36,839 nucleotides of DNA from Fluviicola sp. (GCA_002733985.1 NVXP01000042.1:1930-38768), one strand, 5' to 3'. Counted from the stretch's first letter, positions 8,802-17,513 are shown. The notes: generated by a model not told the origin, from the sequence alone. Translations and numbers: made by a program.

Positions 8802-9354
8802 GCCATAGCAGATTGCGAGCTCTTATTACTTATATATCAGAACCTTATCGCGCTAACTGTTTTGTCGCGTTCAATGACTTCTATACAACGTAATATTTCC
8901 TTCTAGTAGTAGTTAAGATATTCTTAATCGAAAAGACCTTAGCTTTCAGGAAAGTACGGTTTTTTTCCCCCTAAGACGAATTTCAATCTAGTATTTATCC
9001 CAAATAAATAAGATGAATTTATCCAGCTCAAAATAATTCGAATAAAGAATGAACTAAAAAAGAATGACCAGTAATCTTACTTTTTTAAGTAATTGAGACC
9101 ATAACCGGTGTCGGATATTTTCGTGCACCTTTTGTCGCCAACAATGCATTTTACGTATACAGGCACTACCTAAACCCTTGTCCGTAAAGAGCAAAAGACT
9201 TTCCAAATGATTGAGTTTTTGAATAAACCACCAGGTAAATGATTAGCTGTAGAAAACGAACATCGAGAAAAAATGATCAAGTGTGGGTTGTTCCTTATTC
9301 GGGCGAAGGATATTAAATTTTGGCAGAAAAAATAGTGCCTTGTTTAACTAAATA
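8802..9354. other. 553-base intergenic stretch, nothing recognised
   Basis: This AT-rich gap lies between the kinase gene and the 3' end of the T6SS island. It should hold the kinase promoter and the island's transcription end. I found no tRNA, no strong hairpin with a T-tract and no open frame with protein-like composition. A short minus-strand frame around 9090-9150 has some coding-like character but is too short to call. Confidence 0.5.
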
Positions 9355-10260
9355 TTAGGTCAATATTCTATCAAATATTCTCTGGGGAATTTTATTCTCC
9401 AAACCTTTCGCCTTCATTTGTTCTATATAGATAGTATAGACCTTTTTTGCATCTTCGATGTTCTTAATTCCCCAATAGGCATCACCGATGTTAATATATG
9501 CAACGGTGCGATCAGGGTATTCTTCAAGTAGCGCTTCCAATAAATAGATTGCCTCTCTATATAATTCAGCTTGTTCAAGCCAATAAGCAATATCATTGTA
9601 ATCAGATATGTTGTCTGTGCTTATTGCAATGTTATCGAGCAGAAAATTTAAAACAATTTCACTCGATAGGACTTTTAATTTTTCTTTGTTATTTCTGGCT
9701 GTTTTGATTTCATCGTAGTACGTACTAATTTCTGGTTCTTTCTCTTCTTGAAAACCGTTGAAATCATAAATCTCTACATCCTCTTTTGAATTGGCTAAAT
9801 ACATTCCATTGTATTCATCTATTTTGACAGGACTTGTTAGCCCCCTATATAACAGACGTATACCATTTCGATTAGATATCCTTATGTATGTCCCATTTAG
9901 GATGAAATTGAATTCAGGGTGTTTTACAAAAGAGTGTATTGTTGTTTGATAACTATTGCCTAATTGTTCTTCAAAAAGGAGTTGAAATGATTCATCACCG
10001 CAGTTGAGCGATACATTGCTTAGTGTATCTATCCTTAATTCCCTTACTAAACCTTCAGCGTTGGATTTAAGACATAAATAGTTGTTCTTGTCCTCATCTT
10101 CGAGTAAAGAAACGTTTAAGTTCTGAATATCACATGAGGTCTTTAGCTCATAATTTAATTCGCTTGATACGATTTTTTGCAGAGAACTGCTTTTAATATC
10201 CTTGCAGCCAGTAAGAACAACTAAAGTTAGAACGAAGAATAGGTTCAATATGGAATTCAT
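9355..10260 (-). CDS. TPR-containing lipoprotein, candidate T6SS immunity protein
   Basis: This is a 301-residue predicted lipoprotein. The signal peptide MNSILNLFFVLTLVVLTGC ends in a clear lipobox with C19. The middle is a beta-rich region of unknown family, with FNFILNGTYIRISNRNG typical of small beta domains. The C-terminal ~75 residues look like TPR repeats (AELYREAIYLLEALLEEYPD, then IGDAYWGIKNIEDAKKVY). The gene starts 5 bases after the stop of the lysozyme-like effector and is the last of that operon. A lipid-anchored periplasmic protein directly behind a cell-wall-degrading effector is the classical arrangement for an immunity protein that blocks self-intoxication. That role is inferred from position and localisation only. 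Confidence 0.8.
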   Translation of the reverse strand: MNSILNLFFVLTLVVLTGCKDIKSSSLQKIVSSELNYELKTSCDIQNLNVSLLEDEDKNNYLCLKSNAEGLVRELRIDTLSNVSLNCGDESFQLLFEEQLGNSYQTTIHSFVKHPEFNFILNGTYIRISNRNGIRLLYRGLTSPVKIDEYNGMYLANSKEDVEIYDFNGFQEEKEPEISTYYDEIKTARNNKEKLKVLSSEIVLNFLLDNIAISTDNISDYNDIAYWLEQAELYREAIYLLEALLEEYPDRTVAYINIGDAYWGIKNIEDAKKVYTIYIEQMKAKGLENKIPQRIFDRILT

Positions 10261-10265
10261 ATTAA

Positions 10266-11975
10266 TTAGAACTTAGCTTTCATCTTATCATATCTTCCCT
10301 TCATGTCTGTTCCTCTTCTGTTTACTCCGTAATCATCCAATATGATTGTTTCATAAGCAGCATGATCCGTACCCCAATCATTCGGATTTTTAGACACCTT
10401 GCTTTTGTGCTTAGTGCTATCCGCTTCTGCAGTATTAAAATCTAAAACTTCCTTGTCTTTCTTTACGAAGAAATTATCCAAGGCCTTTCCGAAGTCATTT
10501 TTAACGTAACCCGGTCTATTGATATGGTGATCTAATGCTGTTGCTTTTCCAAGCTTCGAATTCAAAAAGTCCTTTAATGAGTAAGAATAACCTTTTGGTT
10601 TTATCGGTAAAACTTTGTTTTTTAGCCTATCAATAAAATCTTTTACTTGTTTCGCCTGGAAATCTTTGTCTAGAGATGCTTTAGCAATTGGTTCTAAAGG
10701 CCCACATTTCAGTTTTTTCTTGAATTCAGATTTTTTAAACCCTTCTCTAATTTTTGTTTTCAGAGCTGAACCAGTTATTTTGGTCGCAGCAGAATCGGAA
10801 GGATCCTTGTAGTACATCGTATTACTTTCTACAGTCCATCCACAATCTTCAAATAACTCTTTATATTTTTCTGGATGATCAGCTTTGAATTCTTGTACTT
10901 GAATTGGAAATTCACCTTTTCCTGTAGGATTTACCGTTTTTTGCATAGCTCCAACGGTTAAAAGTTCACTGTCATATGATTGTACAGAATCTAGTTTCCC
11001 TTCATTTTCTGACATTCCAACTAGAATGTCTTTTTCTTCTTGCGTGACTTTATTCTCGCTAATTAGATCATCCCAATACTCGTAATTCGCTAATTTAAAT
11101 TTCCCCCAATATACTGGTCCATAAACGCTACCATATCTTGTACATTGGAATTGCTTGTCAAAGTCTTCTTTACCACAATCACATCCTTTTTTAACTTCAA
11201 GCCAAGCATCGCCATCATTTAAAAATAAGTTGGTCACTTTACTATCGTCTGATTCACCAGCATAACCTTTGTAAACTACATATTCAGATTTGAAATCACA
11301 CATGGAGTTCTCACTGTGGACATCCACCAATAAATAAAGGAGTGCTTTTTTGCTTTCAGTACCTTCCAGTCCATCCTTCCATTCCTTAATTTTATCATCC
11401 TCTTTGGGTTCCAATTTCACTTTGGCAATCGCCCAGTTCTCAAAATCATCCTTGTTTGTGGCATCTTTGTCTTCGTCAAAATCACCAACTACCGCAGTTA
11501 TTTTAACAACATCCTTGTCGTCCTGCTGCACAGTAATTGGACCATCCTTTTCTCCAAATGCCTTTTCTTTACCTTGGCGTATGTTCATCAGAACAGTTTC
11601 TTCTTCCAAGTGCAAAGTTTCTACAATAATGTAGACCTCTTTGCCCATTGTAGTAGCATCCAGCTTTTTATAGCTTACTTCTGTTCCCTTTTCTCCTTTG
11701 GTGGTCACTTTTACAATCTCACCAATTTGTAAATATTTCGACGTCTTAGTTCGCTTTACATCTGCAACTCCTACTCCATGTATTTGTGCAATTTTCCCTA
11801 AGCTTTCTCCGCTTTTAGTAACGTGATCAACAACCGCTTCTTCCTCAGAATCAATTAAAACTTCTTTTTCTTCGCGTGTAGCAAAGTAAGCTTTGATTAC
11901 TTCTTGTTGTAAAACTTGTAATGGTGAACAAGACGTTTTTACACTTGGATCTTCTACTAATGTAACAGTGGGCAT
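10266..11975 (-). CDS. LysM-containing T6SS effector with lysozyme-like C-terminal domain
   Basis: This is a 569-residue modular protein without a signal peptide. Residues 1-36 (MPTVTLVEDPSVK...) match the neighbouring effector almost word for word. Residues ~50-92 are a LysM peptidoglycan-binding repeat (HVTKSGESLGKIAQIHGV ... YLQIGEIVKV). Residues ~108-262 are beta-rich and shared with the neighbour. The unshared C-terminal ~300 residues contain MSENEGKLDSVQSYDSELLTVGAMQ (cut here: MSENEG, DSVQSYDSELLTVG), a lysozyme/chitosanase-like active-site pattern with E323 or E325 as candidate catalytic acid. LDHHINRPGYVKNDFGKALD follows. It is most likely a peptidoglycan hydrolase delivered to rival periplasms. 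The neighbouring extended TssD and the lipoprotein directly downstream support a T6SS effector with immunity. The fold assignment is moderate. Confidence 0.75.
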   Translation of the reverse strand: MPTVTLVEDPSVKTSCSPLQVLQQEVIKAYFATREEKEVLIDSEEEAVVDHVTKSGESLGKIAQIHGVGVADVKRTKTSKYLQIGEIVKVTTKGEKGTEVSYKKLDATTMGKEVYIIVETLHLEEETVLMNIRQGKEKAFGEKDGPITVQQDDKDVVKITAVVGDFDEDKDATNKDDFENWAIAKVKLEPKEDDKIKEWKDGLEGTESKKALLYLLVDVHSENSMCDFKSEYVVYKGYAGESDDSKVTNLFLNDGDAWLEVKKGCDCGKEDFDKQFQCTRYGSVYGPVYWGKFKLANYEYWDDLISENKVTQEEKDILVGMSENEGKLDSVQSYDSELLTVGAMQKTVNPTGKGEFPIQVQEFKADHPEKYKELFEDCGWTVESNTMYYKDPSDSAATKITGSALKTKIREGFKKSEFKKKLKCGPLEPIAKASLDKDFQAKQVKDFIDRLKNKVLPIKPKGYSYSLKDFLNSKLGKATALDHHINRPGYVKNDFGKALDNFFVKKDKEVLDFNTAEADSTKHKSKVSKNPNDWGTDHAAYETIILDDYGVNRRGTDMKGRYDKMKAKF

Positions 11976-12065
11976 AATTTAATAGTGTTGAGCAATTTGG
12001 GTTAATTTTCTTTATGTATACCCACCTCTTCACGTCAAAAAGCACTAAAGGGCGGGGTTCATTAA

Positions 12066-13544
12066 TCATTTATAATTGGCACTAAAATCGCCTTTGTTCA
12101 AATGTAAATGATGGTGATGATGTGACATATGTGTAGATTTCTTTAAAATAAAAGCTTTTTCATCTATCGTAATATTAAAACTTAAAAAGCTATTCCAACC
12201 AAACTTCACTAATGCATCTATTAATTTTTCTTGTCTTACGATATCTAATTCATCAGGATCAGTATCTATATGCAGTGAAGATATTTTCTTATCTTTTCTT
12301 AAATACCGCAAATCTCCAGCAATACCATTGTAATGTGTAACACTTGGTGCACCAGTACCGTCTTTAGAAGTAAAACCATTGAACGTTACATCATCATATC
12401 CATTTTCAGCCAGCGCGCCTAAAAAGCAAGCATAACTTTCTGGATTCATGTATTCTCTTGTCGTATTATCCTTTAAGTATATTTCTACTCCATCTTTATT
12501 GTATGAAATCGGTAACTTCACTTTTACTAGAGGTGTTTTACCTTCGTCATATTGGTACCATCTCGTTTTTCCTCCAGCAATTACTTTTTTCCAACCAGTT
12601 TTTTCTGTTTTCGAACATTTTTTCCATTTGTCAGCCTCAATAACATCAAACACTCCTAAATCATGTTCTTTGTCATCTTTATCATGGTACACATAGCTCA
12701 CCTTTTTCGTGTTCTTTAAATCCAATTCAGTGATTTCTCCTGTGTGATAAATATGTATTGTTTCAGATTGCTTTACTGTAAACCATGCTCCGTCTTCATT
12801 TAAGAAATGATTTGCGATAACACTGTCATCTGTTGCACCCTTGAACCCTTTGTACAACAAGTACGCCGATTTAAAATCAGAAAGCGAATTTTCGCTATGT
12901 ACATCAATCAATAAATAAAGCGATGCCTTTTTCGTTCCAGCACACTCTAAGCCATCTTTCCACTCTTTATTCTTAGTTGCATCTTTTGGGGATAATTTTA
13001 TTTTTACGATTGCCCAATCAATGAAGTCATCTTTATTCGTGATTTCTTCCTCTTCACAGTAATCACCGATGGTAGCAGTTAGTTTGGTTTCATCTTTGTC
13101 ATCTTGCTGTACAGTAACTAGCCCGTCCTTTTTGGCCAAGACATCTTCTTCACCCTGCTTTATGTTTATGAGAACCTTTTCTCCTTGAAGATGCAGGGTT
13201 TCAACAACAATGTACACCGTGCTCCCCATGCTCGCTTCATCAACTTTTTTAAAGGTGACTTCTATGCCTTTTTTCTCTTTTTTGGTGACCTCGACAATTT
13301 CACCAACTTGCAAGTATTTAGTAGTTTTCGTGCGTTTTACATCTTTCGATTTTACACCGTGTTCTTTCGCTATCTTCCCTAAGGTTTGCCCTTTTTTAGT
13401 GGTATGCTCAACAACAGTAGTTTCATACGTTACTTTTTCTTTGCGTGCAGCGAAATAGGCCTTGCTCACTTCTTGTTGCAAAGTTCTCAGCGGCGCACAA
13501 GACGCTTTTACGCTTGGGTCTTCTACTAATTGAACTGTTGGCAT
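12066..13544 (-). CDS. LysM-containing T6SS effector with M15-like peptidase domain
   Basis: This is a 492-residue paralogue of the adjacent effector over its first ~258 residues: the same leader (MPTVQLVEDPSVKASC), a LysM at ~47-87, and a beta-rich domain at ~105-258. The C-terminal half is different. SVTHYNGIAGDLRYL matches the zinc site SxHxxGxAxD of M15/VanX-type D,D-peptidases. H404 and D411 are seven residues apart, as in VanX, and the closing SHHHHHLHLN supplies the HxH ligand (H479/H481). It probably cleaves peptide cross-links or D-Ala-D-Ala termini in peptidoglycan. It has no signal peptide, consistent with contractile delivery. It lies 66 bases after tssD-1 and 90 before the lysozyme-like effector. 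No obvious dedicated immunity gene follows. The histidine run is native, not an affinity tag. Confidence 0.77.
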   Translation of the reverse strand: MPTVQLVEDPSVKASCAPLRTLQQEVSKAYFAARKEKVTYETTVVEHTTKKGQTLGKIAKEHGVKSKDVKRTKTTKYLQVGEIVEVTKKEKKGIEVTFKKVDEASMGSTVYIVVETLHLQGEKVLINIKQGEEDVLAKKDGLVTVQQDDKDETKLTATIGDYCEEEEITNKDDFIDWAIVKIKLSPKDATKNKEWKDGLECAGTKKASLYLLIDVHSENSLSDFKSAYLLYKGFKGATDDSVIANHFLNEDGAWFTVKQSETIHIYHTGEITELDLKNTKKVSYVYHDKDDKEHDLGVFDVIEADKWKKCSKTEKTGWKKVIAGGKTRWYQYDEGKTPLVKVKLPISYNKDGVEIYLKDNTTREYMNPESYACFLGALAENGYDDVTFNGFTSKDGTGAPSVTHYNGIAGDLRYLRKDKKISSLHIDTDPDELDIVRQEKLIDALVKFGWNSFLSFNITIDEKAFILKKSTHMSHHHHHLHLNKGDFSANYK

Positions 13545-13610
13545 AATTTATTAATGGTTTGAAATGACAGTTGATTTTCTATTTGAGTTCACGGTTAGAG
13601 ACAGCATTAC

Positions 13611-14342
13611 TCAATCATGATGTTGAGCAACAACGGTTAATTTCTCTTTTTGGATATCACTCGTTATCGTGAGGTCTTTTAAAATATCATTTTCTAAATG
13701 CTCACCTTTGTAGATAAAGTCATTCTTTTTGTCACTCAAATCTATATTAACGGTTTTCCCAGAAATGTTCTCACTTTTAATAACGAGATAAACATCTGTT
13801 CCAATTTTAAGTTCTCGAATCTTGTTTCCATCCGCATCTTCGTAGTATGTTTCATTAATCCTTGGACTAGTGTTTTCATACACTTCAAGCGGTTGGTGTG
13901 GGATATCATCAGTTGGTTCAATATAGCTTACATTCCATGATTTGATTAGCTCAACTCCATAATTTTGTATTGCCGGCGAAATCGTCACTGTCGTTTGCAG
14001 TGGAATTCCGCTCTCCGAATTCATGGATTCATTATAGTAGGTAACAAGCGCATCATCGAATTCATACGTTTTTGTTGGAGGGTAATCGAATCCTTCATCG
14101 TAGAAACAGATTTTTCCTTCTTCCATGTTATCTGCCTTTCGCACGTCAGTACCTCCACTTCCTTTGGTCATCCATCGCAAGATCATATCAGTATCATCCC
14201 TCGTTGCAAAGCAAACAGTAATGTGCCCTCCTAAGACCTCTGTATCCATCTCTCCATTGGACTCAACTCGTCTAACATATCGCATATCAGTCGATAGAAG
14301 TTCTATTTCCTGTTTCAATACAAATAACTTTGCTAGTATCAT
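13611..14342 (-). CDS. tssD: T6SS-iii tube protein TssD (Hcp) with C-terminal extension, copy 1
   Basis: This is a 243-residue protein. Residues ~1-142 have the Bacteroidota TssD pattern: a strand-rich start (AKLFVLKQEIELLS), GGHITVCFATRDDTDMILRWM, the KICFYDEG ... TYEFDDALVTYYNE block and ISPAIQNYGVELIKSWNVSY. Standard TssD proteins stop near residue 130-140. Here a beta-rich extension of ~90 residues follows, with DGNKIRELKIGTDVYLVIKS and a closing EKLTVVAQHHD. TssD forms the inner tube stacked inside the contractile sheath. An extended copy placed directly before effectors is likely a dedicated carrier for that cargo. It heads the operon with the two peptidoglycan effectors and the lipoprotein. 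It is clearly paralogous to the second copy in this island, over both domains. Confidence 0.86.
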   Translation of the reverse strand: MILAKLFVLKQEIELLSTDMRYVRRVESNGEMDTEVLGGHITVCFATRDDTDMILRWMTKGSGGTDVRKADNMEEGKICFYDEGFDYPPTKTYEFDDALVTYYNESMNSESGIPLQTTVTISPAIQNYGVELIKSWNVSYIEPTDDIPHQPLEVYENTSPRINETYYEDADGNKIRELKIGTDVYLVIKSENISGKTVNIDLSDKKNDFIYKGEHLENDILKDLTITSDIQKEKLTVVAQHHD

Positions 14343-14393
14343 TCTTTATTTTTCTTTATGAATATGGCAGTTGTTGAAATTCGACTATTATAT

Positions 14394-14422
14394 ACTTGAT
14401 CTGTTGGTACTAGTGGCCAAAT
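14394..14422 (-). promoter_or_regulatory. Element conserved upstream of both tssD genes (copy 1)
   Basis: These 29 bases match the region upstream of the second tssD at 24 of 29 positions, with ACTTGATCTGTTG identical. The distance to the tssD ATG is nearly the same (52 versus 53 bases), while flanking intergenic sequence has diverged. It may be a shared promoter or operator, or simply what remains from the duplication. Confidence 0.5.
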
Positions 14423-14479
14423 TATTCCAAATTCGAAGGTTGTTTAATTGATAAACTAAATGTAGTAAAATTTAAGCTC

Positions 14480-14510
14480 TTTAAAAAGTTTGCACCGTTT
14501 TATAGGTGCA
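14480..14510 (-). terminator. Hairpin terminator candidate after the lipase gene
   Basis: The stem GCACC (14492-14496) pairs with GGTGC (14505-14509) around an 8-base AT-rich loop. On the minus strand it is followed by AAACTTTTT. It lies about 30 bases past the lipase stop and would separate the lipase transcript from tssD-1. The stem is only five base pairs, so confidence is moderate. Confidence 0.45.
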
Positions 14511-14541
14511 GGCCCTTCATTCTTACGGGAAAAGCAGCCCT

Positions 14542-16149
14542 CTAGCCATTGTAACCAGGGTTACTCCCAGAAGAAAAGGCACTCATAAGAGCATCTTTCA
14601 CCTTGTGCTTAGAGTCATCAAATAAATCGGTATGACTAAGACCATGAGATGTCATTGCTAAATAAGGGATACTACCTGGTTTAATTTCTAAGTCATCATT
14701 CGCAAGGTCATCCGCTGTAATTAAATCTTCATTGTATTCCTCAATCAATTCAAGGTAAACGCCTAAATTTCTTCTAGCTTCTTTTAATTGCGTATCCAAG
14801 TCACCTGTTATAATGTACTCAGCCCAATCGATACCATTAATTATACCTGCCAAATCATCAGGGTTAATAAACTGGCTAATCATCCGCATTAAGATCTCTT
14901 TTAATGAGTTCTTATCATTTCTGATCATAGCATCCTCTACCCCTGTGGCAAATCTTTCAAAATTAGCTTTCTTCCCTCTTTCATCATAAATATCCAAGTC
15001 AGTAATATCAAAATCTTCAATTGGAAATTTACCATTAACTTGTTTCTCAGGTGACCGTGAAGTATCGTCTATTTTAGATAGAAGTCCATTCCCTTCATCG
15101 GTAAAAACATTATCCAAAAAGTTCAATAAAAAGCTATCAGACTCGTCTGTGGTAATGTTAATTATCCTATTTATTTCTGGCATTACCGTAGCCAGATCCA
15201 AGTCTTCTAGAAACTCTGATCGACCATATCCTCCATCTCTATCTGTTAGTCCAGCATTGAACACAGTTATTCTTCCAATAATATACGCATGTATGTCATT
15301 GATAATGGACAAAAATTCTTGTTTTTCTGGTGAAACGATTGTTCTGTCCCCCATAAATGCGACATTCTTTTGAACAACATCCATTAGTATTTCAGCCTGA
15401 ACTAAAATATCTCTCATTGCTGTCCAAAGCGCAGGTCCTTCCGTATGATTATTAATAGAGAAATCCGTTAAATTATCAAAAGGCTCCATATCTATGGCCT
15501 TGATCGCTTCGATAGCTCCATCCAATCGATCTTTTTCAATGAAATTACCAATTAAGTGCTCAAGGTTATGGAGTGTGAAATCTGCAACAAAACGCTGTGT
15601 AATATCATAGTCATTGTGAACATTTATGATCTTACAATCTGCATGTAGCTTATCAAGGTTCAGTTGATGTTGTTCTTGAAAAAATGGAGTCGATAAATAG
15701 GTGATACTTTTGATTTTCCAAAATTTAGGAAAGTCTCCACTCTTAGCGATGATATCTGTAAACTGATTAATTACATTTCCTCCGTGCGAGTGCCCAATCA
15801 AGTGAAGGTGAACTTCTTTATTTTTCCAATTGCTATACACTCTTAATAGAACATCCAGTAATCGTTCTGCCCCTTTAGTACGTTCATCAGTGTTATTATC
15901 TCCAGACCAACTGAAAAATTCCTCTTGAACGTGTAAATCTAAAAATTGAGGCTTCAGGTCTTTGACCTTTTTCCATAAGTTGTCAGCACCTATCCAATAA
16001 TCTTTATTTGCTTGATGTTTTAAACCAGAAGTATTTACTGGATCTGTAGTACCTGCTACGAATTGAACAATATCTTTGGGCGGTTTAATTACAGCTTTTA
16101 CTGTCTGAGTTGTTCCGTCTTCAAATTCTAATCTAAATTTATTTGCCAT
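14542..16149 (-). CDS. Alpha/beta-hydrolase lipase, candidate T6SS effector (Tle type)
   Basis: This is a 535-residue protein with a serine-lipase nucleophile elbow GHSHG (S121) in HLHLIGHSHGGNVINQF, preceded by a strand and a WSGDN segment as in many phospholipase effectors. Candidate acid residues lie in NVHNDYDITQRF (D179/D181), and a candidate histidine in TSHGLSHTDLF near the C-terminus. The C-terminal ~300 residues are helical and not recognised. There is no signal peptide. I chose the ATG at 16149 (MANKFRLEF) because it follows the tssD-2 stop by four bases; the longer frame would overlap tssD. Coupling to an extended TssD strongly suggests delivery by the type VI apparatus and attack on target membrane lipids. 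No immunity gene lies next to it. Confidence 0.78.
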   Translation of the reverse strand: MANKFRLEFEDGTTQTVKAVIKPPKDIVQFVAGTTDPVNTSGLKHQANKDYWIGADNLWKKVKDLKPQFLDLHVQEEFFSWSGDNNTDERTKGAERLLDVLLRVYSNWKNKEVHLHLIGHSHGGNVINQFTDIIAKSGDFPKFWKIKSITYLSTPFFQEQHQLNLDKLHADCKIINVHNDYDITQRFVADFTLHNLEHLIGNFIEKDRLDGAIEAIKAIDMEPFDNLTDFSINNHTEGPALWTAMRDILVQAEILMDVVQKNVAFMGDRTIVSPEKQEFLSIINDIHAYIIGRITVFNAGLTDRDGGYGRSEFLEDLDLATVMPEINRIINITTDESDSFLLNFLDNVFTDEGNGLLSKIDDTSRSPEKQVNGKFPIEDFDITDLDIYDERGKKANFERFATGVEDAMIRNDKNSLKEILMRMISQFINPDDLAGIINGIDWAEYIITGDLDTQLKEARRNLGVYLELIEEYNEDLITADDLANDDLEIKPGSIPYLAMTSHGLSHTDLFDDSKHKVKDALMSAFSSGSNPGYNG

Positions 16150-16153
16150 TAAT

Positions 16154-16879
16154 TTACGTTTGAGAGAATTGACCAATTACTGTTAATTCTATTTTTTCAA
16201 GATCACTTTTAATAATATAGTTTTCTAACTTGTCGTTTTCTAAGACCTCGCCTTTGTATTTGAAATCATGACTTTTATCTTCTAGGTGAATAGTGATTTT
16301 ATCATCAATTCTGTTCTTTGTTTCTATAACCAAGAAGATCTTGTCTCCAGTTTCATACTCTTCTATTTTATTTCCAGCTGAATCTGTTAAGTAATAGTTG
16401 ACAAGTTTCTTTTCTAAAACCTCTTCTGCTTGATGTGGTTCTTCCTCGGTTGGTACAACATAACTTACGTTCCATGGTTTGATTATCTCAACTCCGTAAT
16501 CCTGTATCCCTGGGGAGATCGTCATAACCGTTTGCAACTGATCATTACTGTCAGCATCAAAAACCTCTACATAATCAACGAGAAACGCATCATTGAAATC
16601 ATATGTTTTTGTTGGAGGGTAATCGAATCCATCTTGATAAAAGCAGACTTTTCCTTTTTCCATTTTATCGAGCTCTTCCAAAGATTCGTCTTCACTGTCT
16701 TTGGTCATCCAGCGCAAAATCATATCGGTGTCCGTCCTTGTTGCAAAGCAAACAGTAATTAGACCACCTTGAACTTCCGTTGTCGTTTTTCCATTAGGTG
16801 CAACTTCTCTTGAGTAGGTCATATCCATCCATAGAAGTTCAATTTCCTGGTTTATCACGAATAATTTGGACTGTATCAT
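16154..16879 (-). CDS. tssD: T6SS-iii tube protein TssD (Hcp) with C-terminal extension, copy 2
   Basis: This is a 241-residue paralogue of the other TssD in the island. It shares KLFVINQEIELLWMDMTYSR, GGLITVCFATRTDTDMILRWM, CFYQDGFDYPPTKTYDFNDA and ISPGIQDYGVEIIKPWNVSY, and also the C-terminal extension (DSAGNKIEEYETGDKIFLVI; closing IELTVIGQFSQT). The segment between residues ~60 and 75 and the linker near residue 145-160 vary. It heads the operon with the lipase, four bases downstream. Having one extended TssD per effector set fits a carrier-cargo pairing. The structural T6SS genes (sheath, baseplate, VgrG) are not in this window, so the secretion machine must be encoded elsewhere. Confidence 0.86.
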   Translation of the reverse strand: MIQSKLFVINQEIELLWMDMTYSREVAPNGKTTTEVQGGLITVCFATRTDTDMILRWMTKDSEDESLEELDKMEKGKVCFYQDGFDYPPTKTYDFNDAFLVDYVEVFDADSNDQLQTVMTISPGIQDYGVEIIKPWNVSYVVPTEEEPHQAEEVLEKKLVNYYLTDSAGNKIEEYETGDKIFLVIETKNRIDDKITIHLEDKSHDFKYKGEVLENDKLENYIIKSDLEKIELTVIGQFSQT

Positions 16880-17513
16880 TTCTTATTTATCTTTTCGATG
16901 TAGCGTAGTAATTGCACCCCGATGATTATTTACTTGATCTGTTGAATTTAGTGGTCAAATCTTTCAAACTATGAGTGTTTCATATTCGACAAACGAAATA
17001 TAGGTAATCTAAATTCCAATTTCAAGTTTATCCCCTGATTTAAGCAAAATGAAATACTCAAAAATTGACTCGGGAGAAATGGAATTACCTTCAAAAAAGG
17101 ATCGAATCGCCCAATTTTCTAGTTAGAATCGAACTTTCACGACTTACCTGTTTTTCAAATAGGCTCAAAATCCATGTAATTGTTTGTTTATCTCATTCGA
17201 GTGATTCTTTGAAGGAGATCAAAAAAACATATCGGAAATTTATTTTTCCTGAATTCTAAACCGATGAAGATCCGCTCACTCAAAATTAATTGGAGATGAG
17301 ATCTTTTCGATCAACACTTGGATCAAAATAGGCCCATTTCTACTCCTTACGAATACATCCTATTATAGGCCCCGTCTGGTTTAGCACTATTGCTTCACCT
17401 TAATACCATGATTCAGTTTTAATCTATCCTCCAGGAAACTATTTTTACCTATAAGGATTTCGATATTTCAATTCTTTGTAATTTGCCTACCTTAACTATA
17501 TAACTGCTATCAG
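16880..17513. other. 634-base divergent intergenic region
   Basis: The gap separates tssD-2 (minus) from the multicopper oxidase (plus) and should carry both promoters. It holds the second copy of the conserved tssD-upstream element. A 64-codon plus-strand frame at 17065-17259 has no features of a real protein and I leave it out. No tRNA or repeat array is visible. Confidence 0.55.
16932..16960 (-). promoter_or_regulatory. Element conserved upstream of both tssD genes (copy 2)
   Basis: This is the partner of the element upstream of tssD-1: 24 of 29 bases are identical, and it starts 53 bases before the tssD-2 ATG. Its function is unproven. Confidence 0.5.

Noticed and set aside
12110-12130. 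Run of histidines resembling an affinity tag at the end of the M15-like effector
   Set aside because: It continues into HLHLNKGDF and supplies the family's HxH zinc ligand, so it is native.
17065-17259. 64-codon plus-strand frame upstream of the multicopper oxidase
   Set aside because: No signal, motif or protein-like pattern, and it lies in an AT-rich promoter region.
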